Below, one piece after another: positions 52,296 through 61,838 of a stretch of DNA of 64,000 nt. Within the stretch, counting starts at the first letter, position 1, and the number at the start of each line of letters is the position of its first letter. Origin of the DNA: Candidatus Halobeggiatoa sp. HSG11. GTDB lineage: Bacteria > Pseudomonadota > Gammaproteobacteria > Beggiatoales > Beggiatoaceae. The stretch is taken from contig JAUCGL010000005.1 in assembly GCA_030378105.1 (NCBI GenBank), positions 1-64,000 on the forward strand. The letters run 5' to 3'. The notes under the pieces were generated by a model. It ran no database searches and had not been told where the DNA came from. It saw only the letters and a list, made by a program, of their open reading frames with translations. The translations under genes and the position numbers were made by a program.

Positions 52296-53399
52296 ATGAG
52301 AACCGATCTATATAATATATTAAAAGTTTCTACGGATGCCAGCCAACAGGAAATTAAGGCTGCAATGATAGAACTAGGTAAAAAATATGCAGTTAGAAGT
52401 CAAGTAGATCATTCAGCTCATGTACGTTTTAATCAAATAAAAGAAGCATATAAAGTCATTTCCAACCCATACAGACGGGCTAATTATGACAATTTTTTAC
52501 AACAAAAAGAAGAGATTAGAAATAATTATGTTATTTTTAGTATAACTGATGTAAGAGCATATTTTAAACAAAAATTTATTCAAATATGGCAATTTATAAC
52601 GTTACTATCAATTATTATTTGGCAATTTATAAAAAAACATTCAATAAAGATTTGGCAAATAACTAAGTCAACCAGCATTATAAAATGGCATTTAAGTAAG
52701 CGTAAGTCCGTCCAAATATGGAAAATTTCAAAATTATGGTTTTTTATTACAGTACAAGCAACTAAAAAAATTCAAGCTGGTGAACAATTAACCACTAAAG
52801 GTTGGCGAACTCTTAAAATAAAAGATGCTTCAATGTATATTCGTCGAACTTTGATAAGTGGTGAAAAAATTATTTACCAAGCTTATCCTCACTGGCTTTT
52901 TTACCTTGATGTAATAGGTTTAATCTTTTTTTTGAGTAGTAGTTATTTGTTATTAAATGAACCGGTTTTTATTCAACAGAACATTCCAAAAATTATATTG
53001 TGGATACCATGGTTAACTACAGATTATTTAGAAATATCAGTATGGAGTTTGGGGTTAGGAGTTCTTGTATTTATCGGTATTATGGTTATTTGGGAAGCAT
53101 TTGTCGATAATAAAACTACCGAATTAATAATTACTTCAAGGAGGATATTGCATAAAACTGGCTTGTTAAACCGTACCGTTATTGATTTGAAACTAGGTAG
53201 ATTTGAAAGTATAAAAGTTAAGCAAACTCTTGCTGGTAGAATTTTTAATTATGGAAGTATAACTATAACTGGTATGAGCAAAATGCAAACTACAGTACAT
53301 CATATTGTGGCTCCGTTAAAATTTAAAAAACAACTATGGCAAGTTTTGGAGCAAGAAAGAACAGAACATTTACAGATATTACGCAATAAAGATATGTAG
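52296..53399 (+). CDS. J-like domain / tryptophan-repeat / bacterial PH domain membrane protein
   Basis: A 367-residue protein. Residues 1-65 align with a J domain (DLYNILKVSTDASQQEIKAA; FNQIKEAYKVISNPYRRANYD), but the HPD loop needed to stimulate DnaK is replaced (KKYAVRSQVD). Residues 95-149 are five consecutive 11-residue units with Trp at positions 98, 109, 120, 131 and 142 (IQIWQFITLLS; IIIWQFIKKHS; IKIWQITKSTS; IIKWHLSKRKS; VQIWKISKLWF). A bacterial PH domain of the YdbS type with two membrane segments (about 205-260) ends the protein (TSRRILHKTGLLNRTVIDL; FNYGSITITG). Likely a membrane-associated scaffold. Confidence 0.75.
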   Translation: MRTDLYNILKVSTDASQQEIKAAMIELGKKYAVRSQVDHSAHVRFNQIKEAYKVISNPYRRANYDNFLQQKEEIRNNYVIFSITDVRAYFKQKFIQIWQFITLLSIIIWQFIKKHSIKIWQITKSTSIIKWHLSKRKSVQIWKISKLWFFITVQATKKIQAGEQLTTKGWRTLKIKDASMYIRRTLISGEKIIYQAYPHWLFYLDVIGLIFFLSSSYLLLNEPVFIQQNIPKIILWIPWLTTDYLEISVWSLGLGVLVFIGIMVIWEAFVDNKTTELIITSRRILHKTGLLNRTVIDLKLGRFESIKVKQTLAGRIFNYGSITITGMSKMQTTVHHIVAPLKFKKQLWQVLEQERTEHLQILRNKDM

Positions 53400-53547
53400 C
53401 AATTTACTATATTATTTGCAATGATATTGATTTTAAATTAAAATACAATTTTCAAACTCATAACTCAACATTTTGCATTGCAAGATGCTGAATTCTTGAA
53501 TGCTTTCCCAACTTGCCAAGTGCAGAAAAGATAATTAAATAAAATCT

Positions 53548-54918
53548 ATGCTTAACATATACAATACCCTAATCAAACAAAAACAACCATTAACCCCCAT
53601 TAAACCAAATGAAGTCAGCATATATGTCTGTGGCATGACAGTATATGATTACTGCCACGTTGGACATGCCAGAGTTATGGTAGTGTTTGATGTTGTGGTA
53701 CGTTATTTACGCTATCTTGGCTATAAAGTCAATTATGTCAGCAATATAACAGATATAGATGACAAAATTATTCAACGTGCTAACGAAAATAAAGAAGATA
53801 TTAACGAATTAACCAACCGTTTCATCCAAGCCATGCACGAAGACAGTGATGCTTTAGGAGTGATTCGTCCAGATAATCAGCCGAAAGCAACTCAATTTAT
53901 TACCGAAATAGTTACAATGGTACAGGATTTATTGAATAACAACTATGCCTATGTAACTGATACTGGTGATGTTTGTTATTCGGTCGAGCGTTTTGATAGC
54001 TATGGCAATCTGTCTGGTAAAAAACTAGCAGAATTACGAGCTGGTGAAAGAGTTAATATTGATGAATCTAAACAGAATTCACTAGATTTTGTATTATGGA
54101 AAGCAGCCAAACCTAATGAACCCAGTTGGGATTCACCTTGGGGAGCTGGTCGTCCGGGCTGGCATATTGAATGTTCAGCTATGTCAACTACCTGTTTAGG
54201 CAAACATTTTGATATACATGGCGGTGGTATGGATTTACAGTTTCCGCACCATGAAAATGAAATTGCTCAATCTGAAGCTGCAACCGGAGAAAAGTTTGTT
54301 AATATCTGGATGCATAATGGTTTTGTACGCATCAATGATGAAAAAATGTCTAAATCTTTAGGTAATTTTTTTACTGTTCGAGAAGTGTTGAATAAATACC
54401 AACCAGAAGTGTTGCGATATTTTATTTTAACTAGCCATTATCGTAGTCCCTTGAACTATTCAGATGCCGATTTGGATTCAGCCAAACAAGCTTTAACTAG
54501 ACTTTACACGGCGTTACGTGGTTTATCAAGTAGTGATACCTGTCCAGATGATAGCTATAAACAACATTTTCAGGCGGTCATGAATGATGATTTTAATACT
54601 CCAGAAGCTTTGGCTATTTTGTTTGAATTATCTCATGCTATAAACAAAGCAAGAACTGATGATTTGCCATTAGCCAACCAATTAGCTAGTGAATTAAAAC
54701 AGTTAGGTGGTATTTTAGGTTTATTACAAGCAGAACCAGAAGAATTTTTACAAGGTATAGCACAAGACTCAGGAGCTATTGAGCAGTTAATAACAGATCG
54801 CAACACAGCCAGACAACAACGAAATTGGGCTGAAGCAGATCGCATTCGAGATGAACTACAGAAACAAGGAATAGTTTTGGAAGACAATGCTCAAGGTACA
54901 AGTTGGCGAAAAATTTGA
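53548..54918 (+). CDS. cysS: Cysteinyl-tRNA synthetase
   Basis: A 456-residue class I aminoacyl-tRNA synthetase that charges tRNA-Cys. The catalytic zinc site includes C28 ([16 protein letters not shown], which also has the HIGH-type motif HVGH) and ECSAMS. The KMSKS loop is [11 protein letters not shown]. The C-terminal anticodon-binding region ends [27 protein letters not shown], which is diagnostic for CysRS. It is full length; a repeat element follows its stop codon. Confidence 0.97.
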   Translation: MLNIYNTLIKQKQPLTPIKPNEVSIYVCGMTVYDYCHVGHARVMVVFDVVVRYLRYLGYKVNYVSNITDIDDKIIQRANENKEDINELTNRFIQAMHEDSDALGVIRPDNQPKATQFITEIVTMVQDLLNNNYAYVTDTGDVCYSVERFDSYGNLSGKKLAELRAGERVNIDESKQNSLDFVLWKAAKPNEPSWDSPWGAGRPGWHIECSAMSTTCLGKHFDIHGGGMDLQFPHHENEIAQSEAATGEKFVNIWMHNGFVRINDEKMSKSLGNFFTVREVLNKYQPEVLRYFILTSHYRSPLNYSDADLDSAKQALTRLYTALRGLSSSDTCPDDSYKQHFQAVMNDDFNTPEALAILFELSHAINKARTDDLPLANQLASELKQLGGILGLLQAEPEEFLQGIAQDSGAIEQLITDRNTARQQRNWAEADRIRDELQKQGIVLEDNAQGTSWRKI

Positions 54919-54922
54919 GAAA

Positions 54923-55147
54923 TAGACATCTTTCCTAAATAAGTATATATACTTATTTTAACTGAGGTTACAGAAAGCTTTTATATTCCACCGATTTCAT
55001 CGGTGGCTATTCACATTCAATCCTTTCAGGATAGTTAAAACGACCCCAACGGGGTTCACACTTGAATAGCCATAGGTGAAACCTATGGAATCAAATTAAT
55101 TAAAATACTCTCTGCGTCAACCATCAGTTATTTAGGAAAGATGTCTA
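54923..55147. mobile_element. 225-bp MITE with 20-bp perfect inverted ends
   Basis: TAGACATCTTTCCTAAATAA (54923-54942) is repeated exactly, inverted, at 55128-55147. The left part contains the palindrome AATAAGTATATATACTTATT (54938-54957). A family B element (54986-55090) is nested inside. No coding capacity. Confidence 0.85.
54986..55090 (+). repeat. Family B structured repeat, nested in a MITE
   Basis: CCACCGATTTCATCGGTGG, then GACCCCAACGGGGTTC, then CCATAGGTGAAACCTATGG, bracketed by GGCTATTCA/TTGAATAGCC. The stems are intact and partly covarying relative to 50001 (for example, CATCGGTGG against TATCAGTGG). Confidence 0.8.
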
Positions 55148-55285
55148 ATGTCTTAACGACTGAACTTTGATATAACTTCTCAAAAATCGGGATACCAAAT
55201 TTAACTTACAGTTTTTTGTTTTTAATTTGGTAAACTGCCGAAACTGTTATATTATAAGTTTAATATTTAAAAAAATAGGAAAATT

Positions 55286-56164
55286 ATGAAAATATTTACT
55301 TACCGATGGTTTGTTGTACTTATTTACCTTCTGTTCACAAGCAATCTGCTTGCGGCTGAAACTCAAGAAGGCATATTTTGGCAGATAAAAAAATCTGGAG
55401 TTAGTCCAAGTTATATTTTTGGAACCATACATTCAGAAGATACTCGTGTCAATAAATTACCAAAGAAAATACGAACTTATTTTGATAAAGCGGATAGTGT
55501 GTCATTAGAAATGTTATTAGACATGCCTACAATGCTTAAAGCCTCTGCTGCTATGCTTTTTACTGATGAACAAACTTTGGATAAAGTGATTGATGCTGAA
55601 TTATTTGCCAAAGTAAGTAAGATTTTAGTTGAATATCAAGTACCAGAAATAATAGCAAAAAAATTAAAGCCTTGGGCAGTTATAGCTACTCTCAGTACTC
55701 CACCTCCAGAATCTGGAGATTTTTTGGATTTGTTCTTGTATAAAGAAGCTATGAAACTTGAAATAGATGTCTATGGTTTAGAAAAAGTTGAAGAACAATT
55801 AGCTGTTTTTGAAGAATTACCGTTAGAAAATCAAATTCTTTTACTAAAAGAAACTGTAGAAAATATTGATGAAATGCCTGCTATGTTTGCCAAATTGCAT
55901 GAATTATATTTAAAACGTAATTTAACAGAATTACAAAATTTTAGTATTGAATACATGTTAAAAAATAGTAAGAATAAATCCTTAACAAAAAAGTTTTACA
56001 AGAGGATAGTTGATAATCGAAATATAACGATGGTTGACCGTATGGCTAAACGTTTACAGGAAGGTAATGCATTTATTGCTGTGGGAGCTTTACATTTACC
56101 GGGAGAACAAGGGATACTTAAAATGTTAGAGAATAAGGGCTATAAAATCAAATCTATATATTGA
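55286..56164 (+). CDS. TraB/GumN-family exported protein
   Basis: A 292-residue protein with a signal peptide (1-24, cleavage after LLAA). The two motifs of the TraB/GumN (haem-binding/Tiki-like protease) fold are present: FGTIHSEDTRVNKLP with its GTIH near the start and FIAVGALHLPGEQGILKML near the end. Members are thought to be metalloprotease-like. An acidic helical middle (PLENQILLLKETVENIDEMP) is typical. The tRNA-Ser lies directly downstream on the other strand. Confidence 0.88.
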   Translation: MKIFTYRWFVVLIYLLFTSNLLAAETQEGIFWQIKKSGVSPSYIFGTIHSEDTRVNKLPKKIRTYFDKADSVSLEMLLDMPTMLKASAAMLFTDEQTLDKVIDAELFAKVSKILVEYQVPEIIAKKLKPWAVIATLSTPPPESGDFLDLFLYKEAMKLEIDVYGLEKVEEQLAVFEELPLENQILLLKETVENIDEMPAMFAKLHELYLKRNLTELQNFSIEYMLKNSKNKSLTKKFYKRIVDNRNITMVDRMAKRLQEGNAFIAVGALHLPGEQGILKMLENKGYKIKSIY

Positions 56165-56165
56165 G

Positions 56166-56255
56166 TGGCGGAGAAGGTGGGATTCGAACCCACGGAGGCT
56201 TTCGCCCTCAACGGATTTCAAGTCCGCGCCGTTATGACCACTTCGGTACCTCTCC
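56166..56255 (-). tRNA. tRNA-Ser(UGA)
   Basis: 90 bp with encoded CCA end. The acceptor stem pairs GGAGAGG with CCTTCTC-type bases, the long variable arm (AGGGCGAAAGCCT-type) is typical of serine tRNAs, and the T loop GGTTCGAATCC is complete. The anticodon TGA is complementary to bases 56218-56220. This reads UCN serine codons. It ends 2 bp beyond the stop codon of the convergent TraB/GumN gene. Confidence 0.95.
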
Positions 56256-56681
56256 TTAACTTTGAACATTATCTTAAAAAATAATGGATTTGTCAAGTTA
56301 AATACAGCAAACAACAATTCTTATTTAACCAAAACGGCTGATTTGTTCAAGCAGAGGAATAGGAATTTTTAATTTTTCAAGCATAAATTCCATCAACTGA
56401 TATTCCAACTATCAAAATAAATGTATCGTGTTAATGCACGAATATCATCAAAAAATATCTTTCTTGTAGACAGATATTTTCCCAATAATTGAACAAGTAT
56501 CAAAATGTTTAAGTACGATGTGAAATAAAAGGTACTGGGCTTTAATTATGAAGAAAAACTAAATATTAATTAGTTAGATATTTTGTTAATTTGATGTAGC
56601 TTGCTGATATTTAAGTATATTTACAAATTTCATTATAGCCCAAGCCCACTGCCTTTTCACAATGTTTTAGGATAAAAGAAC
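56256..56681. other. Gene-free stretch with a faint gene remnant
   Basis: A minus-strand frame near 56327-56410 (LEKLKIPIPLLEQISRFG-stop) could be the tail of a lost gene. No start, motif or ribosome-binding site supports it. Otherwise AT-rich, with the tRNA promoter expected near 56260-56300. Confidence 0.35.
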
Positions 56682-57044
56682 ATGCGAGAAAAATCCACCG
56701 TATATGTTATTGATGACGATCAAACTGTTTGTGATTTATTACAAGCTTGGATGGATTTGGAAAAAATACCAGTACAAACATATTTATCTGCTAGGGAATT
56801 TTTAGCAAATTATGACTTGTCAAAGCTTGATTGTTTAATATTAGATGTAGAAATGCCGAATATGAGTGGTTTGGAATTACAAGAATATTTCAATAGGCAA
56901 AAAATTACTATTCCTATTATCATTATGACTGGTTATGCTGATGTATCTATGGCAGTAGAAGCTATGAAAGCTGGAGCTTTGGATTTTTTTGAAAAGCCTC
57001 TTATAAAAAGATTTGTTAATAAAACGGGTAAAGGAATGTATTAA
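56682..57044 (+). CDS. Response-regulator receiver domain, truncated FixJ/TtrR type
   Basis: A 120-residue protein made of one REC domain. The phospho-acceptor region is LDCLILDVEMPNMSGLELQ (Asp at about 55). Switch Thr/Tyr residues are in IPIIIMTGYADVSMAVEAMKAGALDFFEKP, and the acidic pair is in VYVIDDDQT. The residues AMKAGALDFFEKPL are those of FixJ/NarL-type regulators, whose LuxR-type HTH should follow about 15 residues later. Here the frame instead ends in RFVNKTGKGMY, and a repeat element begins 18 bp beyond the stop. It is most likely truncated; as a stand-alone receiver it could act as a phosphate sink. Confidence 0.75.
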   Translation: MREKSTVYVIDDDQTVCDLLQAWMDLEKIPVQTYLSAREFLANYDLSKLDCLILDVEMPNMSGLELQEYFNRQKITIPIIIMTGYADVSMAVEAMKAGALDFFEKPLIKRFVNKTGKGMY

Positions 57045-57061
57045 TATTCATAAAGATCATC

Positions 57062-57147
57062 CGCTGCGAGACATGGAGAGGTGAAGCCAAAGTCGAGTAG
57101 TCCGGCTACTAGGTGAGAGTTCTTAAATTTGAAGAAATAGTTAAGCG
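57062..57147 (-). repeat. Repeat shared in reverse with 30311-30400
   Basis: On this strand it begins CCGCTGCGAGACATGGAGAG and ends AAATAGTTAAGCG. It lies directly after the truncated response regulator, so it probably caused the truncation. Confidence 0.6.
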
Positions 57148-57367
57148 AAGCAACTCGTAAGCCGTATACGTCTGATTAATAAATTGTAATTTGGTAGGGT
57201 GCATAAGCGATAGCGTCATGCACCAAACAGGAAATAGGTTGACAGACCACATTTATTTTTAAAGTATTTTTGCTAATTTTTTTGCTTCCAAACGAATAAC
57301 TTTTCTATTGTGTTGGAGGAAAAAATAAAACGTGGTTTGTTTCCTATTTTTTCTAATAAGTCGGTCT
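57148..57367. other. Gene-free stretch with a GGTGCAT/ATGCACC hairpin
   Basis: The inverted pair at 57199-57224 resembles those at 31432 and 31471. No gene. Confidence 0.45.
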
Positions 57368-57529
57368 TCAAGATAAAGTTAGAATTAATTTTACTCTGCC
57401 CCCAATTATTTTAGTTAAGATAATAACTTTCACTGATCTGTTTGTATATATTAGTGGATTTTCTGGAATTGTTATAGTTATATCCTTAAGAGTTGTATAA
57501 AATTCAATTGATTGCATTATTTTTTCCAT
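57368..57529 (-). other. Possible orphan antitoxin-like small gene (53 codons)
   Basis: The ATG at 57529 opens a frame reading MEKIMQSIEFYTTLKDITIT, then IPENPLIYTNRSVKVIILTK. This is the pattern of small antitoxins (MQSIEF...I.IPE...V.VI.L) found ahead of RelE-fold toxins. The end of the frame is not antitoxin-like, and no toxin follows, so the pair seems broken. No strong ribosome-binding site is seen. Confidence 0.35.
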
Positions 57530-57619
57530 TTTAAAGTTTTGAAACATGATTGCCCTGATTGTAAGGATAGTCAGGATTAATCTTAATTATAATATCCTGT
57601 TTATCCGTTAGAATCCTGT

Positions 57620-59925
57620 TCAAAGCTCTTCATCACCAAAAACTACATTTTTATCCCATTCTCTTGCCAAAGCAAATTTCTTTTTGGCTTCTTCTGTTTT
57701 GCCTTCATGGAGTAATTCTCTTGCTTGTTGGGCAAGTTCCATTGCTCCGAGGGTGTCTTTGGGTAAATTGGGGCAGGTTTTTTCGTGGGGACGGTTGCCC
57801 ATATATTTTTTCCATTCTTCGTGACTGAAATTACGGTTGACAATAGCACAGGCCTGTTTTACCCATGATTCTGGATCAACGTCCCACAATTTTATGGTTT
57901 TATCCCAACTTCCTGACGCAAGATTTTTTCCATCAGGGCTAAAGTCCACACCCAAAGTCGGAAAGATTATATCGTTATAATCATCATCATAACCAGAAGT
58001 ATTAGAATTAGTTAATAACGCTTCACCGATTGGTTTTCTTGTCTCAACATTCCATAACCCCAAGATTTCATTACTTACAGAAACGAGAAATTTGCTATTT
58101 GGACTGAATATAATCTTATCAATTGAACCTAAGTTAGTATCTCTAAAATCATTAATTAAAAGTTTACCAAGCATTTTTCTAGTGTTAATATCCCATAATA
58201 TCACACCATCATAATTTCCAGAGGAAGCTAAAGTTTTGCCATCTGGACTGAAAGCCACACTATGAATACCAGAAGAATGTCCTATTAATGGCTTACCGAT
58301 AGGTTTTCTTGTATCAACATCCCATAATATAACGGTGTTATCATCACTACCTGAAACCAGAATTTTTCCATCAGGACTGAAAGCCACACTCCTAACATTA
58401 TCAGAATGGTTTACTAATGGTTCACCTGTATATTTTTTTGTCTCAATGTTCCACAGTCTTATAGTATTATCACTATCCCCAAAAGCAATTGTTTTTGCAT
58501 CAGGACTAAAAACCAAACTTAAATACGAATCGGGATTATCTACTAATGATTTGTCAAGTAATTTCCCTGTTTTAACATCCCACAATATTACAGTTATAGT
58601 ATCAGTGTCGCTTGTAGCTGAAACAATAGTTTTACCATCTGGACTAAATGCCAAACTCTCAATAGAACTAGAATGTCCAATTAATGGTTTGCCAATCGGT
58701 TTTTTAGTGTCAAAATTCCACAATATTACTTTATCAAAACTTCCAGAAGCTAAAATCTTGCCATCAGGACTGAAAACTACGCTACTAACATACCAAGAAT
58801 GACCTACCAAAGATTTGTTTAATGATTCTTTTATCTCAACATTCCATAATCGTATAGTCTTATCAATACTGCCAGAAGCTATAGTTTTACCATCAGGACT
58901 AAAAGCTATGCTGTTAATATACCAAAAATGCCCTGATAACGGTTTACCTAGTATTTTTTTATTCTCAGTGTCCCACAATATTATTGTATGATTTTTACTT
59001 TCTAAAGCAAGAATATTATCATCAGAACTGAAAATTGCAGGTCCTTTACCAAATGGTACTTCGAATTTTTTTTTGGTGTAAATATCCAATAATTCTACGC
59101 TATCGTAACCCCCAATAGCAATTGTCTTACTATCATGACTAAAAGATAAGCTAGAAATAGGCAGAGGATAATTTTTTGACAGCAATTTACCTGATGACAT
59201 TTTTGTATCTAAGTTCCACAAGATTACATTACTACCTCCTAATGCAAGAGTTTTACCATCAGGACTAAAATTCATACTTGAAATCCTATTAAAATGGCCT
59301 GACAGTTTGATTAGCGGTTGTTGTGTTTCAATATCCCACAATATAACAACAGTATCATCATTACTTTCTGACGCAAGGAGTTTACCATCAGGGCTGAAAG
59401 CTATGCTAGAAATATTAGAAGAATGACCAATTAATGGTTTACTTAGAGGTTGTTGGGTATCAATATTCCATAATATAACAGTATTATCATAAGTCCCCGC
59501 TGCAAAAATATTATTTTCTGGACTAAAGGCAAAACCACTGACACCAGGAGGCGAATACCAAATTAAAGGTTTGCCAATAGGTTGTCTAGTGGCAATATCC
59601 CATAACATAACAATATTACTAGTGTAATTTTTAATTTGTGAAAAGATGGTTTTGCCATCAGAACTAAAATGTACGTTACTAAAGCCAGAAGGCCCATATA
59701 AAACAGCTTTGCGTTGTCTTTTAGCTTGTAATACCCGCAATAAACTACTAACTCCAGTATCTTTTTCCTTAAAAGCTTGTACTGCTAGTAATAAAGCCTG
59801 TTCATAATGTCCATTAATAGCACTAGGAAATTCGGTAGCCAAAATAGATTGAGTACTTAATTTTTCAGCTAAAGCAATTTGAGCCTGTTCTTCCGCTAAT
59901 ATTCGCTGTTCATTAGCATAAAAAC
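57620..59925 (-). pseudogene. WD40 half of a split TIR-nSTAND-WD40 gene
   Basis: The open frame starts at the element boundary (59925), reading SFYANEQRILAEEQAQIALAE and then a helical linker. It then gives a 740-residue WD40 region from the TTG at 59842 that contains 14 blades, each ending I/V-x-LWD/N; these would form two seven-bladed propellers. The conserved tail (WVKQACAIVNRNFSHEEWKKYM; KTCPNLPKD) of STAND-WD40 proteins follows. There is no ATG near the 5' end. The upstream half (60050-61717) ends LMLVGF then NVN-stop; removing the 131-bp element and one TAAA copy gives GF-SFYANEQ in frame. So this is the 3' part of one gene interrupted by insertion. Translation from TTG remains possible. 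Confidence 0.85.
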
Positions 59926-59929
59926 TAAA

Positions 59930-60060
59930 ATGTGAATTAAGAGCTAAAAAATTATTTTAAAAATCATGTAATTAAGAATTATAATTTCGGAAGTTTATAA
60001 TGAACAATTTTTTAACTCATTGTTTTTAAAAGATACATAATTTTAGCTCTTAATTCACAT
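59930..60060. mobile_element. 131-bp MITE interrupting the TIR-nSTAND-WD40 gene
   Basis: Perfect 20-bp inverted ends ATGTGAATTAAGAGCTAAAA (59930-59949) and TTTTAGCTCTTAATTCACAT (60041-60060), flanked by a 4-bp target duplication TAAA (59926-59929 and 60061-60064). It is noncoding and contains no transposase. Exact excision with one target copy restores the reading frame of the host gene. Confidence 0.9.
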
Positions 60061-61717
60061 TAAAGCCAACCAACATCAAAATCACTATCGTAACCACCCC
60101 AATCAAACTAAAACGCCATATCATCTGATACCGAATACTCTTTCGAACAAATTCCAATCCCAATTTTGATAATAGTAATTTATCAGCATTATTACTAATA
60201 CATTCTTCAGCTATTCCCAGTTTTGGACCTTGCAACAGATAACCTTTAGATTTTTCGTGTTCCTTCCAATCCTTAGCAGCAATATCAATTTCTCGCCAAA
60301 TCAATTCAGCATTCCGTCCATCCTCAATCCAACCCTGCAACCAAGGCCAACTTGTTATCAACACATCATGAGCAATATCAACCCTCTTTTCTTCCCTACC
60401 ACTGAGAGTCAACAAACGATTATTTGCCAAATGCTCAATCGTCTCACCAACATCACCACCAACCAAATCATCAAACAACTGTTGCCGACGAGTATCCGGC
60501 CTTCCCTCCCCAAACTGAATCAAACGTAAAAATACCCGCTTCGCAACCATTACTTGTGATTTATCCAAACCAGCCAACACACCATCAGCATAAAGAGCAA
60601 TCGCTGCCGGCAAACCCTTCAACAAACTATTCTCTTGATAAACAATAGTTTCATAATCACTCAATGACAAAAAACGCCGTTCCAAACGCTGCCAAAGCAA
60701 CACCAAAGTCTGTTGCACCAAAGGCAAAAATCCCGGCTCCAAAGCAGCATCATTAACCAACCGCTCAACCAAAGCATCCTCAATATACACCCCAACCTGT
60801 TTAGCCGGCTCCTCAATCGCCTCCCGCAAACCATCTGGAGTCAACGGCAACACATTCTCAATACAATGTTTTTCAATCTTATCCCAATAAGGCAAACCCA
60901 GCAAATTTGAATAAAAATCATCCCGAACCGTTATAATCAACGAACAATTCCGAGCCTCAAGCAACGCCAAAAAACTTTGCTGAAACTCAGCTTTCCGCTC
61001 ATCCGATAAATAAAACAACTCCTCAAACTGGTCAATAATAAAAAGTTGCCGTTTATCAATTGATTCACCAATGTTAAAATCAGCCGGCCGCATCTTATGA
61101 ACATACCAATTTGTATCTAATTCAGCCACCAAACCAGCAAAAACCAAAGAAGACTTCCCACTTCCAGAAGGCCCAATAATAGTAATCAAACGATGAATTT
61201 GCAGCTTATCCAATAAATTAGTTATTTTCTCTGTACGACCAAAAAAATACTTGCTTTCAGTGAAAGGTTCTAAACCGGGATAAGGACAATCTGGCTTAGG
61301 AGACGCAACTGGCAATGGCTTTTTCAATTCCTTACAAAGTTCTTGAATTGCCTTTTTCTGTAATTTAGCATCAGTTGCATCCAAATAAGTAAGCATTTTT
61401 AAACGTGGAGGCAACTCAACTGGATGTAAAAGCAATGAAATAACTAGATTACTATCAGTTTCTAAACCATAATGTCGAGCTAACGACTCAACAAACTTAT
61501 TATAATCATCAGCAAAATACGCTGGCGACAAAATAAGCAAACAACGCTGACTTTGTTCAATTGCCTCTTCGAATGCTTCTATTTTAGGTATACCAAGCCC
61601 AAATGTTGCTTCTGAATGATAATTTATTCCAGAAGACTGCAAAGCATCCAATAAATAACCTTCCACCCAAGCCTTATCAGCCTCAGCATAAGAAATAAAT
61701 AAATCGTACTTTTTCAT
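60050..61717 (-). CDS. TIR-nSTAND ATPase half of a split TIR-nSTAND-WD40 gene
   Basis: A 555-residue frame, stopping inside the MITE. The TIR-like domain (1-138) reads KKYDLFISYAEADKAWVEGYLL and SPAYFADDYNKFVESLARHYG. The linker CPYPGLEPF and FFGR introduces nSTAND1. Walker A is GPSGSGKSS (182-190), Walker B LFIIDQFEELF (226-236). Winged-helix/arm regions contain EPGFLPLVQQTLVLLWQRL and GEGRPDTRRQQLF. One membrane segment (533-551) reads IWRFSLIGVVTIVILMLVGF. Such STAND proteins oligomerise on sensing a trigger; the TIR may consume NAD+. The next gene upstream (61839-63770) is a paralog. Confidence 0.88.
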   Translation of the reverse strand: MKKYDLFISYAEADKAWVEGYLLDALQSSGINYHSEATFGLGIPKIEAFEEAIEQSQRCLLILSPAYFADDYNKFVESLARHYGLETDSNLVISLLLHPVELPPRLKMLTYLDATDAKLQKKAIQELCKELKKPLPVASPKPDCPYPGLEPFTESKYFFGRTEKITNLLDKLQIHRLITIIGPSGSGKSSLVFAGLVAELDTNWYVHKMRPADFNIGESIDKRQLFIIDQFEELFYLSDERKAEFQQSFLALLEARNCSLIITVRDDFYSNLLGLPYWDKIEKHCIENVLPLTPDGLREAIEEPAKQVGVYIEDALVERLVNDAALEPGFLPLVQQTLVLLWQRLERRFLSLSDYETIVYQENSLLKGLPAAIALYADGVLAGLDKSQVMVAKRVFLRLIQFGEGRPDTRRQQLFDDLVGGDVGETIEHLANNRLLTLSGREEKRVDIAHDVLITSWPWLQGWIEDGRNAELIWREIDIAAKDWKEHEKSKGYLLQGPKLGIAEECISNNADKLLLSKLGLEFVRKSIRYQMIWRFSLIGVVTIVILMLVGFNVN

Positions 61718-61838
61718 TTTAGTTTAAATGCTTGCTATGTTTAATAACTGTGATTTTTTTGAAAAGCTATAATCATTCATTTTTTATAATGATTTAAAAC
61801 TGTAATCATACTTATCCTTAAATTTTGTTCAAAGCTTC

